Assembly (NCBI GenBank): GCA_017885225.1 | Contig: JAFNGM010000064.1 | Span: forward strand, 46,635-55,758 | Direction: 5' to 3' | Source: Syntrophaceae bacterium | GTDB lineage: Bacteria; Desulfobacterota; Syntrophia; Syntrophales; UBA2185 | Length of the DNA stretch: 9,124 nucleotides | Shown: positions 1-7,232 of the stretch, piece after piece | Layout: every line of letters starts with the position of its first letter | How positions within the stretch are numbered: the stretch's first letter is position 1 | Notes under the pieces: model-generated | Database searches by the model: none | The model's input: the letters and a program-made list of their open reading frames with translations, nothing else | What the model was told of the DNA's origin: nothing | Translations under genes and position numbers: made by a program

Positions 1-102
1 TGCTTCTTCTTTTTTTAACTCTTCCTTTCGGGCTTCACCGGACTCATCAAAAATTCGTTTATCCTTAATCACGAATCCCTTTTCTTTTTTGTCGTCTTCC
101 AT
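1..102 (-). CDS. DUF1844-like protein, N-terminal fragment
   Basis: Only the first 34 codons are in the window; the rest lies beyond the left edge. The translated start is MEDDKKEKGFVIKDKR followed by IFDESGEARKEELKKEEA. It is highly charged, has no signal peptide, and looks like the N-terminus of the small DUF1844 proteins common in Deltaproteobacteria, which often begin with a charged tail and a GFV(V/I)(K/R)D(K/R)R stretch. The ATG at 102-100 is supported by an AAGGAG Shine-Dalgarno at 109-114, six bases upstream. The function of DUF1844 proteins is unknown. The gene has the same orientation as htpX but is separated from it by 208 bases holding an inverted-repeat element and a promoter-like box, so it may be transcribed separately. 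The family assignment rests on recalled N-terminal similarity only. Confidence 0.6.
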   Translation of the reverse strand, partial: MEDDKKEKGFVIKDKRIFDESGEARKEELKKEEA

Positions 103-130
103 ACTTTTCTCCTTTTCAATAAGTATTCAG

Positions 131-205
131 AATTGGGACATAAAGGAGATGGACAGGACTTTTCTGTGCCGTCTCTATCCGGGCCATATGGATGTCCCCT
201 TTATT
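131..205. repeat. REP/MITE-like imperfect palindrome
   Basis: This stretch between htpX and the DUF1844-like gene contains nested inverted repeats. The outer arms are GGGACAT (135-141) and ATGTCCC (192-198). An inner hairpin pairs GAGATGGACAG (146-156) with CTGTGCCGTCTC (164-175), with one bulged base, one wobble and a 7-base loop. Read inward from each end, the flanks both start AAT and reach GGGACAT within a few bases. Non-coding, about 75 bases, with nested palindromy: this is the build of REP elements or small MITEs moved by REP-associated tyrosine transposases. No transposase and no second copy lie in this window, so mobility is inferred. In the minus-strand direction it would fold in the leader of the DUF1844-like gene, ending about 30 bases before its start codon. 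No U-run follows the stem, so a terminator role is unlikely. Confidence 0.4.
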
Positions 206-213
206 GCATAGTA

Positions 214-228
214 GCATTATAATAATGC
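214..228 (-). promoter_or_regulatory. AT-rich palindrome with a TATAAT box
   Basis: GCATTA (minus-strand reading), a TTA spacer and TAATGC form a perfect 6-base inverted repeat. The minus strand carries TATAAT across it (plus-strand ATTATA, 216-221). It could be the -10 box for the DUF1844-like gene. However, there is no convincing -35: TTGATT sits only 12 bases upstream of TATAAT. The promoter reading is therefore weak, and the palindrome itself is the firmer observation. Confidence 0.25.
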
Positions 229-310
229 GTAATAATCAATATTACAATGAATCTCTTCCCCTTTGCTGAGCCTTTCCGATCCCTCGCAAAAGGGAGGACT
301 TGGCGAGTTC

Positions 311-1159
311 TTATCGGGGCTTCATGCTTTTCAGCCTTGCGATGCGCTCCTCAATAGGGGGATGGGTACTAAAGAGATTCATGAGAGATTTCCCCGTCAG
401 CGGGTTTACGATAAACATATGAGCCGTAGATGGGTTCGCAGCCATCGGGATTACCTGAGATGCACGGCCCAGCTTTTCGAGGGCGCCTGCCAATCCGTAC
501 GGTTTGCCTGACACCATGGCGCCACCCTCATCGGCAAGGTATTCACGGGAGCGGGAAATGGCCATCTGGATAATTGTGGCAGCAATGGGAGCGAGAATCG
601 CCATAAGAATAAGTCCGATCACGCCTCCGCCTTCTTCATCGTCACTGCGGCTTGCGCCCCCGAAGATTGCTGCCCATTGTGCCATGTTCGCCAGCATTAC
701 AATGGCGCCTGCAATGGTTGCCGCGATGGATCCGATAAGCATGTCCTTGTTTTTAATATGCGTCAATTCATGGGCGAGAACGCCTTCCAGTTCGTCTCTG
801 TTGAGCATTCTCAGGATTCCTTCCGTTACCGCGACGACGGCATGGTTTTCATTCCGCCCTGTGGCGAATGCGTTGGGCGTATCTCCGGGGACGATATAGA
901 CCCTGGGCATGGGAAGCCCGGCTTTGAGAGCCAGGTTTTTGACCATTCGATAAAGATCGGGAGCTTCGCTCTCCGAAACCTCCTGGGCGCGGTACATGCG
1001 CAACACGAGCTTGTCCGAGAACCAGTACGCGCCGAGATTCATCACCATGGCGAAAATAAACGCAATGACGACACCGCTTTTTCCGCCAAAATATCCTCCT
1101 ATAAGCATTAAGAGTCCCGTCAGGGCACCGAGTAATAACCCTGTCTTCACAGTATTCAT
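311..1159 (-). CDS. htpX: Zinc metalloprotease HtpX (M48 family)
   Basis: This is a 282-residue inner-membrane zinc endopeptidase that degrades damaged or misfolded membrane proteins. The zinc motif HELTH is at residues 130-134, with H130 and H134 as ligands and E131 as catalytic base. The third ligand is likely E206 in the [11 protein letters not shown] segment. Hydrophobic segments at about 5-22, 28-46, 142-165 and 180-200 give the two-plus-two membrane layout of HtpX, with the active site facing the cytoplasm. The length fits the family (about 280-295). The ATG is preceded by AGGAGG at 1166-1171 with a 6-base spacer. The gene starts 15 bases after the clpB stop and is the last gene of the dac-clpB-htpX unit, so it is probably co-expressed with the disaggregase. 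No frameshift or missing catalytic residue is seen. Confidence 0.96.
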   Translation of the reverse strand: MNTVKTGLLLGALTGLLMLIGGYFGGKSGVVIAFIFAMVMNLGAYWFSDKLVLRMYRAQEVSESEAPDLYRMVKNLALKAGLPMPRVYIVPGDTPNAFATGRNENHAVVAVTEGILRMLNRDELEGVLAHELTHIKNKDMLIGSIAATIAGAIVMLANMAQWAAIFGGASRSDDEEGGGVIGLILMAILAPIAATIIQMAISRSREYLADEGGAMVSGKPYGLAGALEKLGRASQVIPMAANPSTAHMFIVNPLTGKSLMNLFSTHPPIEERIARLKSMKPR

Positions 1160-1174
1160 GAAAATCCTCCTTTT

Positions 1175-3763
1175 TTATCCTTTTTGAAATATCATTTCAT
1201 CGCTGTCTGTTGAATCAACGATAATGTGGTTACCTTCCGTGAACGTCCCTTCCAGAATCTTCAGGGAAAGATTGTCCAGAAGCAGTTTCTGGAGCGACCT
1301 TTTGAGGGGTCGCGCACCATACACGGGGCTGTATCCTGTTTTAGCTATATATTTTTTTGCCTTTTCTGTCAATTCGAGTGTCAACTTACGCTCCTTGAGT
1401 CTTTTTTGGATGAGCGCGATCTGAATATCAATAATCCTGTCGATGTCATGAACGGTTAACGATCTGAAGGTGACAATATCGTCTATGCGATTCAGAAACT
1501 CAGGCCTGAAGGTGGATCTGAGCAGATCCATTGTCCTCATGCGCTTTTCTTCATCGCTGAGAGCAATGTCATGTATCAGGTGTCCCCCTATGTTTGAAGT
1601 CATAATGATGATGGTATTTTTAAAATCCACGGTCCTTCCGTGTCCGTCGGTCAAACGGCCGTCATCGAGAACCTGAAGGAGGATGTTGAACACATCCATG
1701 TGCGCCTTTTCGATTTCGTCGAAGAGAACGACTGTATATGGCCGTCTGCGCACCGCCTCGGTGAGGTATCCGCCTTCATCGTACCCCACATAGCCGGGAG
1801 GAGCGCCTATCAGTCTCGCGACTGAATGTTTTTCCATATACTCGGACATGTCGATTCTTATCATGGCCTGCTCATTATCGAACATGAATTCAGCCAGTGC
1901 TCGCGCGAGCTCCGTCTTCCCAACACCCGTCGGTCCCAGGAAGATGAAGGAGCCGATGGGCCTGTTCGGATCCTGGAGTCCAGACCGGGCTCTGCGAAGC
2001 GCGCTGGAGACGGCGGCAATACCCTCATCCTGGCCGATTACTCTCCTCTTCAGTCTCTCTTCCATGTGGATGAGTTTCTGGATGTCACTCTCCAACATGC
2101 GGGATACGGGAATGCCCGTCCAGTTCGCGACAACCTCCGCCACGTCTTCCGCGTCAACTTCCTCTTTCAGCATTTTGTTATCTTTCTGAATTTCAGAAAG
2201 TTCGGCATGTTGTCGGTCCAGCTCTTTGTTCAGCTCGACAAGCTTTCCGTAACGGATCTCCGCCGCCCGGGCGAGGTTTCCCTCTCTCTGGGAGTTCAGT
2301 TCCTCTGTTTTATAGTCTTCTATTTTACTCTTGATGCTCTGTATATGCCGGATTATTTCTTTTTCACCGTCCCAGTGCGCCTTCATTGTTTCCATGGACT
2401 TCCTGAGCTCCGAGAGTTCCTTATCGATCTTGTAGCGTCTTTCCTGCGTAGTTTTTTCCGTATCATTCTTCAGTGACTGCCGTTCAATTTCCAATTGCAT
2501 TATTTTTCTCTCTACGGTGTCAATCTCCGCTGGCATGCTATCCAATTCGATGCGAAGGCGCGATGCAGCCTCATCTATGAGATCGACCGCCTTATCCGGC
2601 AAAAACCTATCGCTGATATAGCGGCTGGAAAGTGTCGCCGCTGCAATGATCGCGGAGTCCTTAATCCGAACTCCATGGTGTACCTCATATCGTTCTTTCA
2701 GACCCCGGAGTATGGCGATGGTATCTTCCACTGTCGGTTCCCTTACGATGATCGGCTGGAACCTTCTTTCCAGGGCTGGGTCTTTTTCAATATGTTTCCG
2801 ATACTCATGTAATGTCGTAGCGCCGATGCAGCGCAATTCTCCTCTCGCCAGAGCAGGCTTCAACATATTGGAAGCGTCAACGGCTCCCTCCGCAGCGCCG
2901 GCGCCCACCACAATGTGTATCTCGTCAATAAATAGAATAATTTTTCCATGGGCGCCCGTGATTTCTTTGAGCACCGCCTTGAGCCGGTCTTCGAACTCTC
3001 CGCGATATTTTGCTCCCGCGACAAGAGCTCCAATGTCCAAACCAATAACCTGTTTGTCTTTCAAGGTTTCCGGCACGTCACCATCGACGATGCGCTGGGC
3101 AAGACCCTCTACTATGGCCGTCTTTCCCACACCCGGTTCCCCGATGAGAACGGGATTGTTCTTTGTTCTCCGGGAGAGTACCTGCATGATTCTCCTGATT
3201 TCATCATCCCGCCCTATGACAGGATCAAAAGAACCCTTTCTGGCCAGTTCGTTGAAATCTCTGGCATAGCGTTTCAGTGCCTGATACTTCTCTTCCGGAT
3301 TCGGGTCGGTAATTCTCTGGCTTCCTCTGATTTCTATAAGCGCTTTGAAAATAGTGTCTTTTGTGATGCCTTTGCCCCGGAGAATGTTTCCGGCCGCTCC
3401 TTCTTTTTCTTCCACAATTGCGAGCAGAATGTGTTCGGCGCTCACGTATTCATCCTTCAGACGTGCTGCCTCAACAAGGGCGTTATCAAAGACCTTATTT
3501 AATCTGGGCGTTATATATGCCTGACCGGTTCCTGACCCTTCCACTTTCGGCAGCTTTCCCAGAGATTTTTTTATTTCATCTTCAATATTTTGGGGAGCTA
3601 CTCCCATCTTTTTCAGCATTTCTCCCGTGATACCTTCCGGTTGAATCAGCAGTGCTGCCAGAAGGTGCTCCACTTCGAGAGCCTGATGTCTGTAGTTACT
3701 CGCCAGGGCTTGCGCTTCCTGCAGAGCTTCCTGAACCTTTAATGTAAACTTGTCGAATCTCAT
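1175..3763 (-). CDS. clpB: Protein disaggregase ClpB (Hsp104/Hsp100 AAA+)
   Basis: This is an 862-residue cytoplasmic AAA+ unfoldase that, with DnaK/DnaJ/GrpE, extracts polypeptides from aggregates. Domains in order are a Clp N-domain (about 1-145); the first AAA+ module with Walker A GEPGVGKT (208-215), Walker B ILFIDE (276-281), pore-loop YRGEF (253-257) and arginine-finger ERRF (332-335); a long coiled-coil middle domain (about 405-530), which separates ClpB from ClpA and ClpC; and the second AAA+ module with Walker A GPTGVGKT (610-617), Walker B VVLFDE (678-683), pore-loop GYVG (657-660) and sensor-2 GAR (816-818). Length matches full-length ClpB (about 855-870). The start is 12 bases after the stop of the diadenylate cyclase gene, with AGGGG upstream as a modest ribosome site. 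An internal start giving the short ClpB form is possible but not evident. Confidence 0.98.
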   Translation of the reverse strand: MRFDKFTLKVQEALQEAQALASNYRHQALEVEHLLAALLIQPEGITGEMLKKMGVAPQNIEDEIKKSLGKLPKVEGSGTGQAYITPRLNKVFDNALVEAARLKDEYVSAEHILLAIVEEKEGAAGNILRGKGITKDTIFKALIEIRGSQRITDPNPEEKYQALKRYARDFNELARKGSFDPVIGRDDEIRRIMQVLSRRTKNNPVLIGEPGVGKTAIVEGLAQRIVDGDVPETLKDKQVIGLDIGALVAGAKYRGEFEDRLKAVLKEITGAHGKIILFIDEIHIVVGAGAAEGAVDASNMLKPALARGELRCIGATTLHEYRKHIEKDPALERRFQPIIVREPTVEDTIAILRGLKERYEVHHGVRIKDSAIIAAATLSSRYISDRFLPDKAVDLIDEAASRLRIELDSMPAEIDTVERKIMQLEIERQSLKNDTEKTTQERRYKIDKELSELRKSMETMKAHWDGEKEIIRHIQSIKSKIEDYKTEELNSQREGNLARAAEIRYGKLVELNKELDRQHAELSEIQKDNKMLKEEVDAEDVAEVVANWTGIPVSRMLESDIQKLIHMEERLKRRVIGQDEGIAAVSSALRRARSGLQDPNRPIGSFIFLGPTGVGKTELARALAEFMFDNEQAMIRIDMSEYMEKHSVARLIGAPPGYVGYDEGGYLTEAVRRRPYTVVLFDEIEKAHMDVFNILLQVLDDGRLTDGHGRTVDFKNTIIIMTSNIGGHLIHDIALSDEEKRMRTMDLLRSTFRPEFLNRIDDIVTFRSLTVHDIDRIIDIQIALIQKRLKERKLTLELTEKAKKYIAKTGYSPVYGARPLKRSLQKLLLDNLSLKILEGTFTEGNHIIVDSTDSDEMIFQKG

Positions 3764-3775
3764 TGCAGCCCCTGT

Positions 3776-4645
3776 TTACGGTATTGGCTTTAAAATACTC
3801 ACAAAGAGCTTCCCGTTTTTGAAGACACTGACATTTCCGGTAGATTCGGAAAGGACGATTGCGATGGCGTGTGTCACGTCAGTAATACCCGCGGCGGCAA
3901 TATGCCTGCTCCCAAGCCCCTGGGGGAAATCCTTGCTTTCTATGGCCGCATTAAGATGTCTTCCTGCGGTTACAATTGCCCCGTTATCTTTGATGACAAA
4001 CGCGCCATCGATTGCCGAAAACTCTTTGATTGTTTCCAGTAAATCCGGATTAAGAATATTTCTTTCCTCTTCTTTATATCCCTGGAAAGGATTGATCACC
4101 ATCTGCCGGGAGAGCTGAATCACCTTTTCATGATCTCCCAGAACGAGAATGGTTCCTACTTTTCTCCCTTCTCTCCCTTGAGCCGCAAGCTCGAAGACAA
4201 TATTAAGGGCTTCGCTGAAGACTTCCGGATGCACGCACTGTGTGATGTCCGTGATATTCTGTGATGTCAGAACCTCGAATTCTTTGCCGACATCGATCAT
4301 AAAGATGCTGTCTACATAACCAAGCTTGGGAAGCCCGCTGATACAGACCAGCTTGTCTCCCTTCTTGAACAGGCCCATGGCGATACCTTTGGTAATGGCT
4401 ATTTTTATCTGGCCGACCCGTGTAAGATTCACGGCGGGAACGTTTATCACCGTTCCTGTATCTTTCAATTCTTCTGGTAATTCTTTTTCGCCCTTGGTAA
4501 CCAGGACAAGATTGAAACAAGGCTTTTCAGTTTTTGCTATAGGCAGTTCTGAAGCAGCATCAGCATAGAGTACGAGAGCCTTCGCTTTCACCTCATCAGC
4601 AATGCGACATGCATGATCAAGGAAGATTCTATTTATTTCTTTCAT
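3776..4645 (-). CDS. DacZ-like diadenylate cyclase (c-di-AMP synthase)
   Basis: This 289-residue protein has two parts. Residues 1 to about 138 form an alpha/beta domain resembling the pyruvate kinase C-terminal fold, with strands such as KALVLYADA (22-30) and KLVCISG (98-104). The remainder is a DisA_N/DAC domain that condenses two ATP to cyclic di-AMP. The DGA motif is at 213-215 and GSRH at 245-248, followed by IAAAGITDVTHAIAIVLSES. This two-domain layout is that of archaeal DacZ, not of DisA (DNA-binding HhH tail) or CdaA (three membrane helices). No signal or membrane segment is seen, so it should be cytosolic. The usual RHR motif reads RHI here, so activity needs proof. A GGGAG ribosome site precedes the ATG by 7 bases. 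It is the first gene of the unit with clpB and htpX and is divergent from rpoH. The domain call is firm; the DacZ subgroup rests on recalled architecture. Confidence 0.85.
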   Translation of the reverse strand: MKEINRIFLDHACRIADEVKAKALVLYADAASELPIAKTEKPCFNLVLVTKGEKELPEELKDTGTVINVPAVNLTRVGQIKIAITKGIAMGLFKKGDKLVCISGLPKLGYVDSIFMIDVGKEFEVLTSQNITDITQCVHPEVFSEALNIVFELAAQGREGRKVGTILVLGDHEKVIQLSRQMVINPFQGYKEEERNILNPDLLETIKEFSAIDGAFVIKDNGAIVTAGRHLNAAIESKDFPQGLGSRHIAAAGITDVTHAIAIVLSESTGNVSVFKNGKLFVSILKPIP

Positions 4646-4711
4646 GTGTCTTCTCCCGGTTATGCTGTTCTTCAGTCTTTACAAAAACATTCAATCACGA
4701 AAATTGTTTAT

Positions 4712-4740
4712 AAATTAACCATAGATAACAAGTATGTCAA
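4712..4740 (-). promoter_or_regulatory. Putative sigma-70 promoter for dac-clpB-htpX
   Basis: On the minus strand there is a perfect -35 TTGACA (plus-strand 4735-4740), a 17-base spacer and a weak -10 TAATTT (4712-4717). Transcription would start near 4705 and leave a leader of about 60 bases. I did not find the classical sigma-32 form (CTTGAA with CCCCAT) here, so direct RpoH control of clpB is not visible in this region. A TATAAA lies a little further down, but its spacing (22) is too long. Confidence 0.45.
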
Positions 4741-4775
4741 GGTGCAGCAAAAAGAATATAACGGGTTGATATCTG

Positions 4776-4810
4776 TATTATAAAATACCCTTGACTATGA
4801 TAAAATACTC
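4776..4810 (+). repeat. Direct repeat pair, 20-base period, at the rpoH promoter
   Basis: TATTATAAAATACCC (4776-4790) and TATGATAAAATACTC (4796-4810) match at 13 of 15 positions and begin exactly 20 bases apart, two helical turns. The rpoH -35 hexamer TTGACT lies right after the first copy and overlaps the first base of the second at 4796. Each copy also overlaps a short dyad: GTATT/AATAC at 4775-4788 and ATACT/AGTAT at 4805-4819. Spacing and placement suit two bound regulator dimers on one DNA face. The regulator is not identified, and AT-rich coincidence is possible. Confidence 0.5.
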
Positions 4811-4819
4811 AAATAGTAT
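4791..4819 (+). promoter_or_regulatory. Putative sigma-70 promoter for rpoH
   Basis: The -35 TTGACT (4791-4796) and -10 TAGTAT (4814-4819) are separated by 17 bases, giving a likely transcription start near 4826 and a leader of about 42 bases before the GTG at 4868. The -10 sits inside the dyad ATACT-CAAAT-AGTAT (4805-4819). A nearby TATAAC at 4817-4822 would need a 20-base spacer and is less likely. Confidence 0.55.
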
Positions 4820-4829
4820 AACATGTTAC

Positions 4830-4891
4830 ATTGGTAAAAAAAACAACGGAAATGGGAGGAATGTTGAGTGGAACTGCCATCAGTTACCAGT
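4830..4891 (+). promoter_or_regulatory. Possible thermo-responsive leader fold over the rpoH start
   Basis: ATTGGTAA (4830-4837), close to the predicted 5' end of the rpoH transcript, can pair with TTACCAGT (4884-4891) in codons 6-8: eight pairs including one G-U. Inside it, ATGG (4852-4855) can pair with CCAT (4877-4880), which would tie up the first Gs of the Shine-Dalgarno. The Shine-Dalgarno and GTG would thus be enclosed. E. coli rpoH is known to use such a leader-to-coding thermometer, although this pairing is different. A competing hairpin AACTG/CAGTT (4872-4885) exists. This is a hand-made fold without energies. Confidence 0.25.
4854..4860 (+). promoter_or_regulatory. Ribosome binding site fixing the rpoH GTG start
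   Basis: GGGAGGA lies 7 bases upstream of the GTG at 4868-4870, an ideal spacing. The triplet directly before that GTG, in frame, is a TGA stop (4865-4867), so no longer version exists. The ATG at 4861 abuts the Shine-Dalgarno and is in another frame. Confidence 0.85.
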
Positions 4892-5728
4892 ACCCTTGAC
4901 ATGTACATATCAGAGATTACTCGATTCCCCGTGCTGAGTGCGGATGAGGAATTCACGTTGGCCATCAGGTTTAAAAAGTATAACGATGTAGAGGCGGCCG
5001 AGAAGCTGGTTATATCGAATCTGAGATTTGTGGTTAAGGTTGCCCACGAATATAGGAATTACGGGGTGAAGCTTTCTGACCTAATTCAGGAGGGGAACAT
5101 AGGCCTCATGCATGCGGTGAAAAAGTTCGACCCGTATAAAGGCTACAGAATTATATCCTATGCCGTGTGGTGGATCAGGGCATATATCCAGAATTACATC
5201 ATTAAAACATGGAGTCTGGTAAAAATCGGGACCACCCAGGCACAGAGGAAACTGTTTTTCAAGCTGGGTCAGGCTAAAAAGAGACTCGAAACCCTTTCTC
5301 AGAAAAATCCTGAATTCGGGGAAATCGCGGAATCTCTGGGCGTCAAAGAACATGAGATTGAGGAAATGGACCTAAGACTGAGTCATCGGGATCTTTCACT
5401 TGATGCATATATCAGCGATGAAAGCGATACCACGCATATGGATCATCTGACATACAAGGGTGAGGATCAGGAAATGGCTCTCATCAAGAAAGAAGAGATG
5501 GATTTGGTGAAAAGGAATATTGCCGGTGCCCTGACTCACCTCAATGAACGGGAAAGCTATATCGTCAAACATCGCATTATGACGGAAAGTCCCATAACGC
5601 TTCAGGAAATCGGCAGTAAATATAACATTACAAGAGAAAGGGCCAGACAGATTGAGAAGCAGGCGCTTAAGAAACTGAGACTGGCCCTTCCCTATTTCGA
5701 AAAAGAGCAGGCATTGCTGGAAGCATGA
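4868..5728 (+). CDS. rpoH: RNA polymerase sigma-32 factor RpoH
   Basis: This is a 286-residue heat-shock sigma factor directing RNA polymerase to chaperone and protease promoters. Region 1.2 begins at LDMYISEITRFPVLSADEE (10-28). Region 2 covers about 48-117, with the core-binding DLIQEGNIGLMHAVKKFDP (71-89) and the -10 recognising helix with YAVWWIRAYI (98-107). The RpoH box QRKLFFKLG (126-134) separates this from housekeeping and sporulation sigmas. Region 4.2, a helix-turn-helix for the -35, spans about 244-271 (TLQEIGSKYNITRERARQIE). Length matches E. coli RpoH (284). It stands alone on the plus strand, back to back with the dac-clpB-htpX unit and convergent with dnaB. Upstream signals suggest a sigma-70 promoter with a nearby operator-like repeat pair and a leader able to fold over the start, so control may be both transcriptional and translational. 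Confidence 0.96.
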   Translation: MELPSVTSTLDMYISEITRFPVLSADEEFTLAIRFKKYNDVEAAEKLVISNLRFVVKVAHEYRNYGVKLSDLIQEGNIGLMHAVKKFDPYKGYRIISYAVWWIRAYIQNYIIKTWSLVKIGTTQAQRKLFFKLGQAKKRLETLSQKNPEFGEIAESLGVKEHEIEEMDLRLSHRDLSLDAYISDESDTTHMDHLTYKGEDQEMALIKKEEMDLVKRNIAGALTHLNERESYIVKHRIMTESPITLQEIGSKYNITRERARQIEKQALKKLRLALPYFEKEQALLEA

Positions 5729-5826
5729 GCAACTATGCGTCTATCCAGTCCCTGCGTCTGAAAACTACTATACTCTTTCATTCAAGGAAGGCCGGTATGA
5801 AGTTTCTTGTAAATGAGGACGATTGA
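5725..5826 (+). CDS. Possible 33-residue ORF coupled to rpoH
   Basis: The ATG at 5725-5727 overlaps the rpoH TGA as ATGA, the classic translational-coupling arrangement, and the frame stays open for 33 residues to TGA at 5824-5826. The product would begin MSNYASIQSLRLKTTILF and is basic in the middle (RLK, HSRK) with an acidic end (NEDD). A GGAAGC stretch just before the ATG is a weak ribosome site. A second in-frame ATG at 5797 has AGGAAGG upstream and would give only nine residues. No family is recognised. An open frame of this size can arise by chance, so this is a candidate only. It fills most of the 137-base gap between rpoH and dnaB, where I see no rho-independent terminator for either gene. 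Confidence 0.25.
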   Translation: MSNYASIQSLRLKTTILFHSRKAGMKFLVNEDD

Positions 5827-5865
5827 ATTCACTAACGTTGCATGATCATAAGGCTGACCTTGTAA

Positions 5866-7224
5866 CTACAAATCCATATCGATTCCCCGGGCAAGGTTTT
5901 CAAAGCGTGCGAATTTATCCTGAAACGCAAGTTTCACCATACCTGTAGGGCCATTTCTCTGTTTGCCGACAATGATCTCGGCCATGCCTTTTTCGGGATT
6001 TTCTTCTGACTTGTCGTAGACCTCATCCCTGTAAATGAATGCTATCAAATCTGCATCCTGTTCAATGGCTCCGGAATCCCTCAAATCAGCCATCTGCGGA
6101 CGCTTATTGGTCCTGTCTTCCAACTTCCGGTTCAACTGGGAAAGTGCGATTACAGGAACATTAAGCTCCTTCGCGAGAGTCTTGAGAGAGCGGCTTATTT
6201 CCGATATTTCCTGTTCTCTCGAGTCCTTGTATCCCCCGCCCCTCATAAGCTGGAGGTAGTCGAGAATGATCAATCCGAGATTTACCTCGGATTTCAATCG
6301 TCGTGCCTTGGCCTTCATTTCTAAGGCGCTGATTGCCGGTGAATCATCAATGAATATCTGTGCTTCGGAAAGCCTTCCGGCTGCAGTGATCAATTTCGGC
6401 CAATCGGCTTCTCCTAAAAAACCCCTGCGAATTCTCTGGGAATCAACCCTGGCTTCCGAGGATAGCATGCGCAGGGCAAGCTGTTCTTTCGACATTTCCA
6501 GTGAAAAAATCGCCACGGGGATTCCCGCCTCAAGTGCTGCATATTGAGCTATATTCATGGCCAATGCGGTTTTCCCCATGCTTGGCCGGCCTGCGATGAT
6601 TACTAAATCGGACTTTTGCAGGCCTGATGTGATATCGTCCAGCTTTTCAAATCCCGTGGGAACGCCCGTAACAAGTTCTTTCCGTTCATACAATTTTTCA
6701 ATGGTTTTCACGCTGTCTTTGATCAAATCCTTGAAAGAACTAAAGGTGGGTCTTATCTTATTTTCGGATATTTCAAATATGGCATGTTCCGCTTCATCCA
6801 GGACGGTGTCGATGTCTGACGATGAGGTGTAGCTCTTATGCAGAATTTCAGTAGCCGTACCGATTAGCTTGCGAAGAATAGACTTTTCCTTCACGATTTT
6901 TGCGTAGTGGGAGATGTTCGCTGCTGATGGAACGCTGTCGGAAAGAGCAGAAAGATAAGATATTCCGCCTGCTTGGTCAAGCTGGGTCCTGTTTTTCAAT
7001 ATATTACTGAGGGTGATAATGTCGCAGGGTTCACTTTTATTGTAAAGTTCGATAATGGCGGAGAATATTTTACGGTGAGCTTCACTGTAAAAGTCATCAG
7101 CGTCGAGTATTTCTAGAGCGCTGTTGAGAGCCTGGTTGTCAAGCATAATTCCTCCTAAAACGGACTGCTCCGCGTCGAGATTCTGAGGAGGAACTTTATG
7201 TAATGAGACCTCGATGTCTTTCAT
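5866..7224 (-). CDS. dnaB: Replicative DNA helicase DnaB
   Basis: This 452-residue hexameric 5'-to-3' helicase unwinds DNA at the replication fork and binds primase and loader. The N-terminal domain (about 10-115) opens with the typical VPPQNLDAEQSVLGGIML. A linker follows, then the RecA-like domain from about 183. Walker A is GRPSMGKT (212-219), SLEMS with the catalytic glutamate is at 241-245, Walker B is LIILDYLQLM (318-327), the QLNR segment is at 363-366, and the arginine-finger region KQRNGPTG is at 421-428. Length is normal for bacterial DnaB, and no intein interrupts the P-loop, a frequent insertion point. The ATG follows the rplI stop by 8 bases, with a weak AGGA ribosome site inside the rplI end, so translation may be coupled to L9. 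It is the last gene of the ribosomal-protein unit and converges with rpoH. Confidence 0.98.
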   Translation of the reverse strand: MKDIEVSLHKVPPQNLDAEQSVLGGIMLDNQALNSALEILDADDFYSEAHRKIFSAIIELYNKSEPCDIITLSNILKNRTQLDQAGGISYLSALSDSVPSAANISHYAKIVKEKSILRKLIGTATEILHKSYTSSSDIDTVLDEAEHAIFEISENKIRPTFSSFKDLIKDSVKTIEKLYERKELVTGVPTGFEKLDDITSGLQKSDLVIIAGRPSMGKTALAMNIAQYAALEAGIPVAIFSLEMSKEQLALRMLSSEARVDSQRIRRGFLGEADWPKLITAAGRLSEAQIFIDDSPAISALEMKAKARRLKSEVNLGLIILDYLQLMRGGGYKDSREQEISEISRSLKTLAKELNVPVIALSQLNRKLEDRTNKRPQMADLRDSGAIEQDADLIAFIYRDEVYDKSEENPEKGMAEIIVGKQRNGPTGMVKLAFQDKFARFENLARGIDMDL

Positions 7225-7232
7225 GGAATATC

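Noticed and set aside
283..307. CTCGC/GCGAG inverted repeat just after htpX, as a terminator
   Set aside because: Only five pairs with a 15-base loop and no U-run after the stem in the minus-strand direction.
504..1111. Plus-strand open frames opposite htpX
   Set aside because: Antisense shadows of a complete HtpX gene with catalytic motif intact; no ribosome site or domain of their own.
1826..3502. Long open frames on the plus strand opposite clpB (up to about 216 codons)
   Set aside because: They lie fully antisense to an intact, motif-complete clpB, have no recognisable domains, and reflect codon bias of the real gene.
4646..4867. Sigma-32 promoter, CIRCE element or c-di-AMP riboswitch upstream of dac or rpoH
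   Set aside because: I looked for CTTGAA/CCCCAT boxes, the TTAGCACTC/GAGTGCTAA repeat and a long structured leader, and saw none; the leaders are only about 40-60 bases.
5797..5826. Nine-codon ORF starting MKFLVNEDD as the remnant of a toxin gene
   Set aside because: Its start resembles some PIN-like toxins, but nine residues with no downstream homologous frames is not evidence of a decayed gene.
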